Below, in pieces: positions 6,698 to 7,659 of a DNA stretch of 7,659 nt. The stretch covers positions 1-7,659 of the forward strand of contig JAGVBM010000135.1 of assembly GCA_020059765.1 (NCBI GenBank). Reading direction: 5' to 3'. A program made the position numbers and the translations under genes. The notes below the pieces were generated by a model. That model saw only the letters and a list, made by a program, of their open reading frames with translations. It was not told the DNA's origin and did no database searches. The first letter of the stretch is position 1. Every line of letters begins with the position of its first letter. Source of the stretch: Bacillota bacterium. GTDB lineage: Bacteria > Bacillota > Bacilli > Tumebacillales > Effusibacillaceae.

Positions 6698-7659
6698 ATG
6701 AGAACCCTCATGAGGAAATGGGCATACCTGGCATTTGTTCCTTTTTTGGTCAGTTGTTCTGTCATGACCACGACCAGCGAATTTGTCTCTCCGTCAGAAA
6801 CAAAATCCGAATCATCCTCTGCGCAAGCCGCTGAAGTCTCACAACCTGTTGCATCGCCGGAACCACAGGAACTCTCTCAACCAAAACCGGCCGAAACGTT
6901 TGGATTTGTCGCACCGGACGCTGTTCGGGGGATCTATGTGACAGCCCATTCGGCAAGCGGTGAACGGGTGAATCGATTGCTCGAAATGATGGATCAAACC
7001 GACCTGAACGCGATGGTCATTGACATCAAGGACGATTGGGGAAATATTACCTTCAAGATGGATGATCCTGCATGGGAAGCGCTCAGCCAACCTTATTTGA
7101 AAGACCCGAAAGCCTTGATCGAAACGTTGAAATCCCACAACATTTATCCGATTGCCCGGATTGTTGCATTTAAAGATACGGTTTATGCCAACCGGCATCC
7201 CGAATATTCTTTTTTGGAAAACGGCCATGTATGGAAAAACGGCCGCGGCGAATCTTTTGTGAATCCCTTTCTTCCGGAAGTGTGGAAGCATAATGTGAAA
7301 ATTGCCAAAAAAGCGGCCGAGATGGGATTTCAGGAGATCCAGTTCGATTATGTCAGATTCCCAGAAGGTTTCGAGAATATGGATGCGACTTTGCATTACA
7401 ACATGGGGGATTACAAAGACCGCCAACCGGTAAAGTTCCAACTGGCTGAGCAGCAAGTGCAAGCGGAAAGAGACGAAAAAGCAGCGTCCGACCAGCAAGC
7501 TCACGAGAAAAGCTTGCCGCAAGCCTCCATATACAGCGAACAGGAACGGTTGGTACAGTTGCGCGTCGATGCAGTGACCGATTTTGTTGCGTATGCCAAA
7601 CAGGAACTGCAGCCGCTGGGGGTGAAAGTCAGTGTGGACATCTTCGGCTATGCCGCCAC
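6698..7659 (+). CDS. Lipoprotein with putative glycoside hydrolase domain (DUF4015/PF13200 type), 3' partial
   Basis: The frame is open to the window edge, giving 320 complete codons. The N-terminus has two Arg and a Lys, a hydrophobic stretch (AYLAFVPF) and the lipobox LVSC, so signal peptidase II should leave a lipidated Cys20 outside the membrane. A Ser/Pro/Glu/Gln-rich linker (about 21-72) probably spans part of the wall. The domain starts near VRGIYVTAHSASG (76-88) and continues with VIDIKDDWGN, then IQFDYVRFPEG (Asp217, Glu223), and reaches SVDIFGYAA at the edge. These are hallmarks of a TIM-barrel-like family annotated as putative glycoside hydrolase; no substrate is established as far as I know. 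Residues about 240-288 are a charged Gln/Ala/Glu-rich insertion. The gene follows the Toprim gene by 29 bases with no terminator between, so it probably belongs to the same transcript. The C-terminus is not visible. Confidence 0.88.
   Translation, partial: MRTLMRKWAYLAFVPFLVSCSVMTTTSEFVSPSETKSESSSAQAAEVSQPVASPEPQELSQPKPAETFGFVAPDAVRGIYVTAHSASGERVNRLLEMMDQTDLNAMVIDIKDDWGNITFKMDDPAWEALSQPYLKDPKALIETLKSHNIYPIARIVAFKDTVYANRHPEYSFLENGHVWKNGRGESFVNPFLPEVWKHNVKIAKKAAEMGFQEIQFDYVRFPEGFENMDATLHYNMGDYKDRQPVKFQLAEQQVQAERDEKAASDQQAHEKSLPQASIYSEQERLVQLRVDAVTDFVAYAKQELQPLGVKVSVDIFGYAA

Noticed and set aside
6839..7522. A 227-codon open frame on the minus strand at the right end.
   Set aside because: The + strand encodes the lipoprotein hydrolase with a convincing lipobox and domain motifs. 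The antisense frame is its shadow.
1..7659. Search for tRNA or rRNA genes, CRISPR repeats, insertion sequence ends and transposase genes.
   Set aside because: No cloverleaf-like segment, regularly spaced repeat or transposase-like frame was seen. The window reads as ordinary, densely packed chromosomal genes.

Overview
The window looks like chromosomal DNA from an endospore-forming member of the Bacillota. The evidence is two CotF-family spore coat genes, strong GGAGG-like ribosome binding sites, U-tract terminators and a lipobox lipoprotein. Codon use and balanced base composition fit a Bacillales lineage such as Alicyclobacillaceae or Effusibacillus-like bacteria; that placement is an impression, not a test. 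All recognisable genes are on the + strand, and no gap between genes exceeds 300 bases.

Layout. Bases 1-1482 hold the 3' part of a YwrD-type gamma-glutamyltransferase, closed by a strong terminator (1507-1546). A forespore-type promoter candidate follows immediately (1549-1577) and leads two tandem small coat genes (1615-1917 and 1929-2288), closed by a second strong terminator (2308-2337). A monocistronic-looking gene comes next (2429-5353). It encodes a cytoplasmic FIST-PAS-GGDEF-EAL protein predicted to make and/or break cyclic di-GMP. A 126-base gap then leads to a compact three-gene run: a two-domain rhodanese-type sulfurtransferase (5480-6328), a stand-alone Toprim protein four bases downstream (6333-6668), and a lipoprotein with a putative glycoside hydrolase domain (6698 to beyond the right edge).

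Function. The coat pair is a spore-structure unit isolated by terminators on both sides. The cyclic di-GMP protein is a separate signalling unit. The last three genes are spaced like an operon, but no common pathway is evident. Nothing here amounts to a wholly new system. The points most worth a second look are the mirrored glutamine-rich tails of the coat pair, the complete enzymatic motifs of the FIST-PAS-GGDEF-EAL protein and its likely GTG start, and a charged Gln/Ala/Glu-rich insertion in the glycoside-hydrolase-like lipoprotein.
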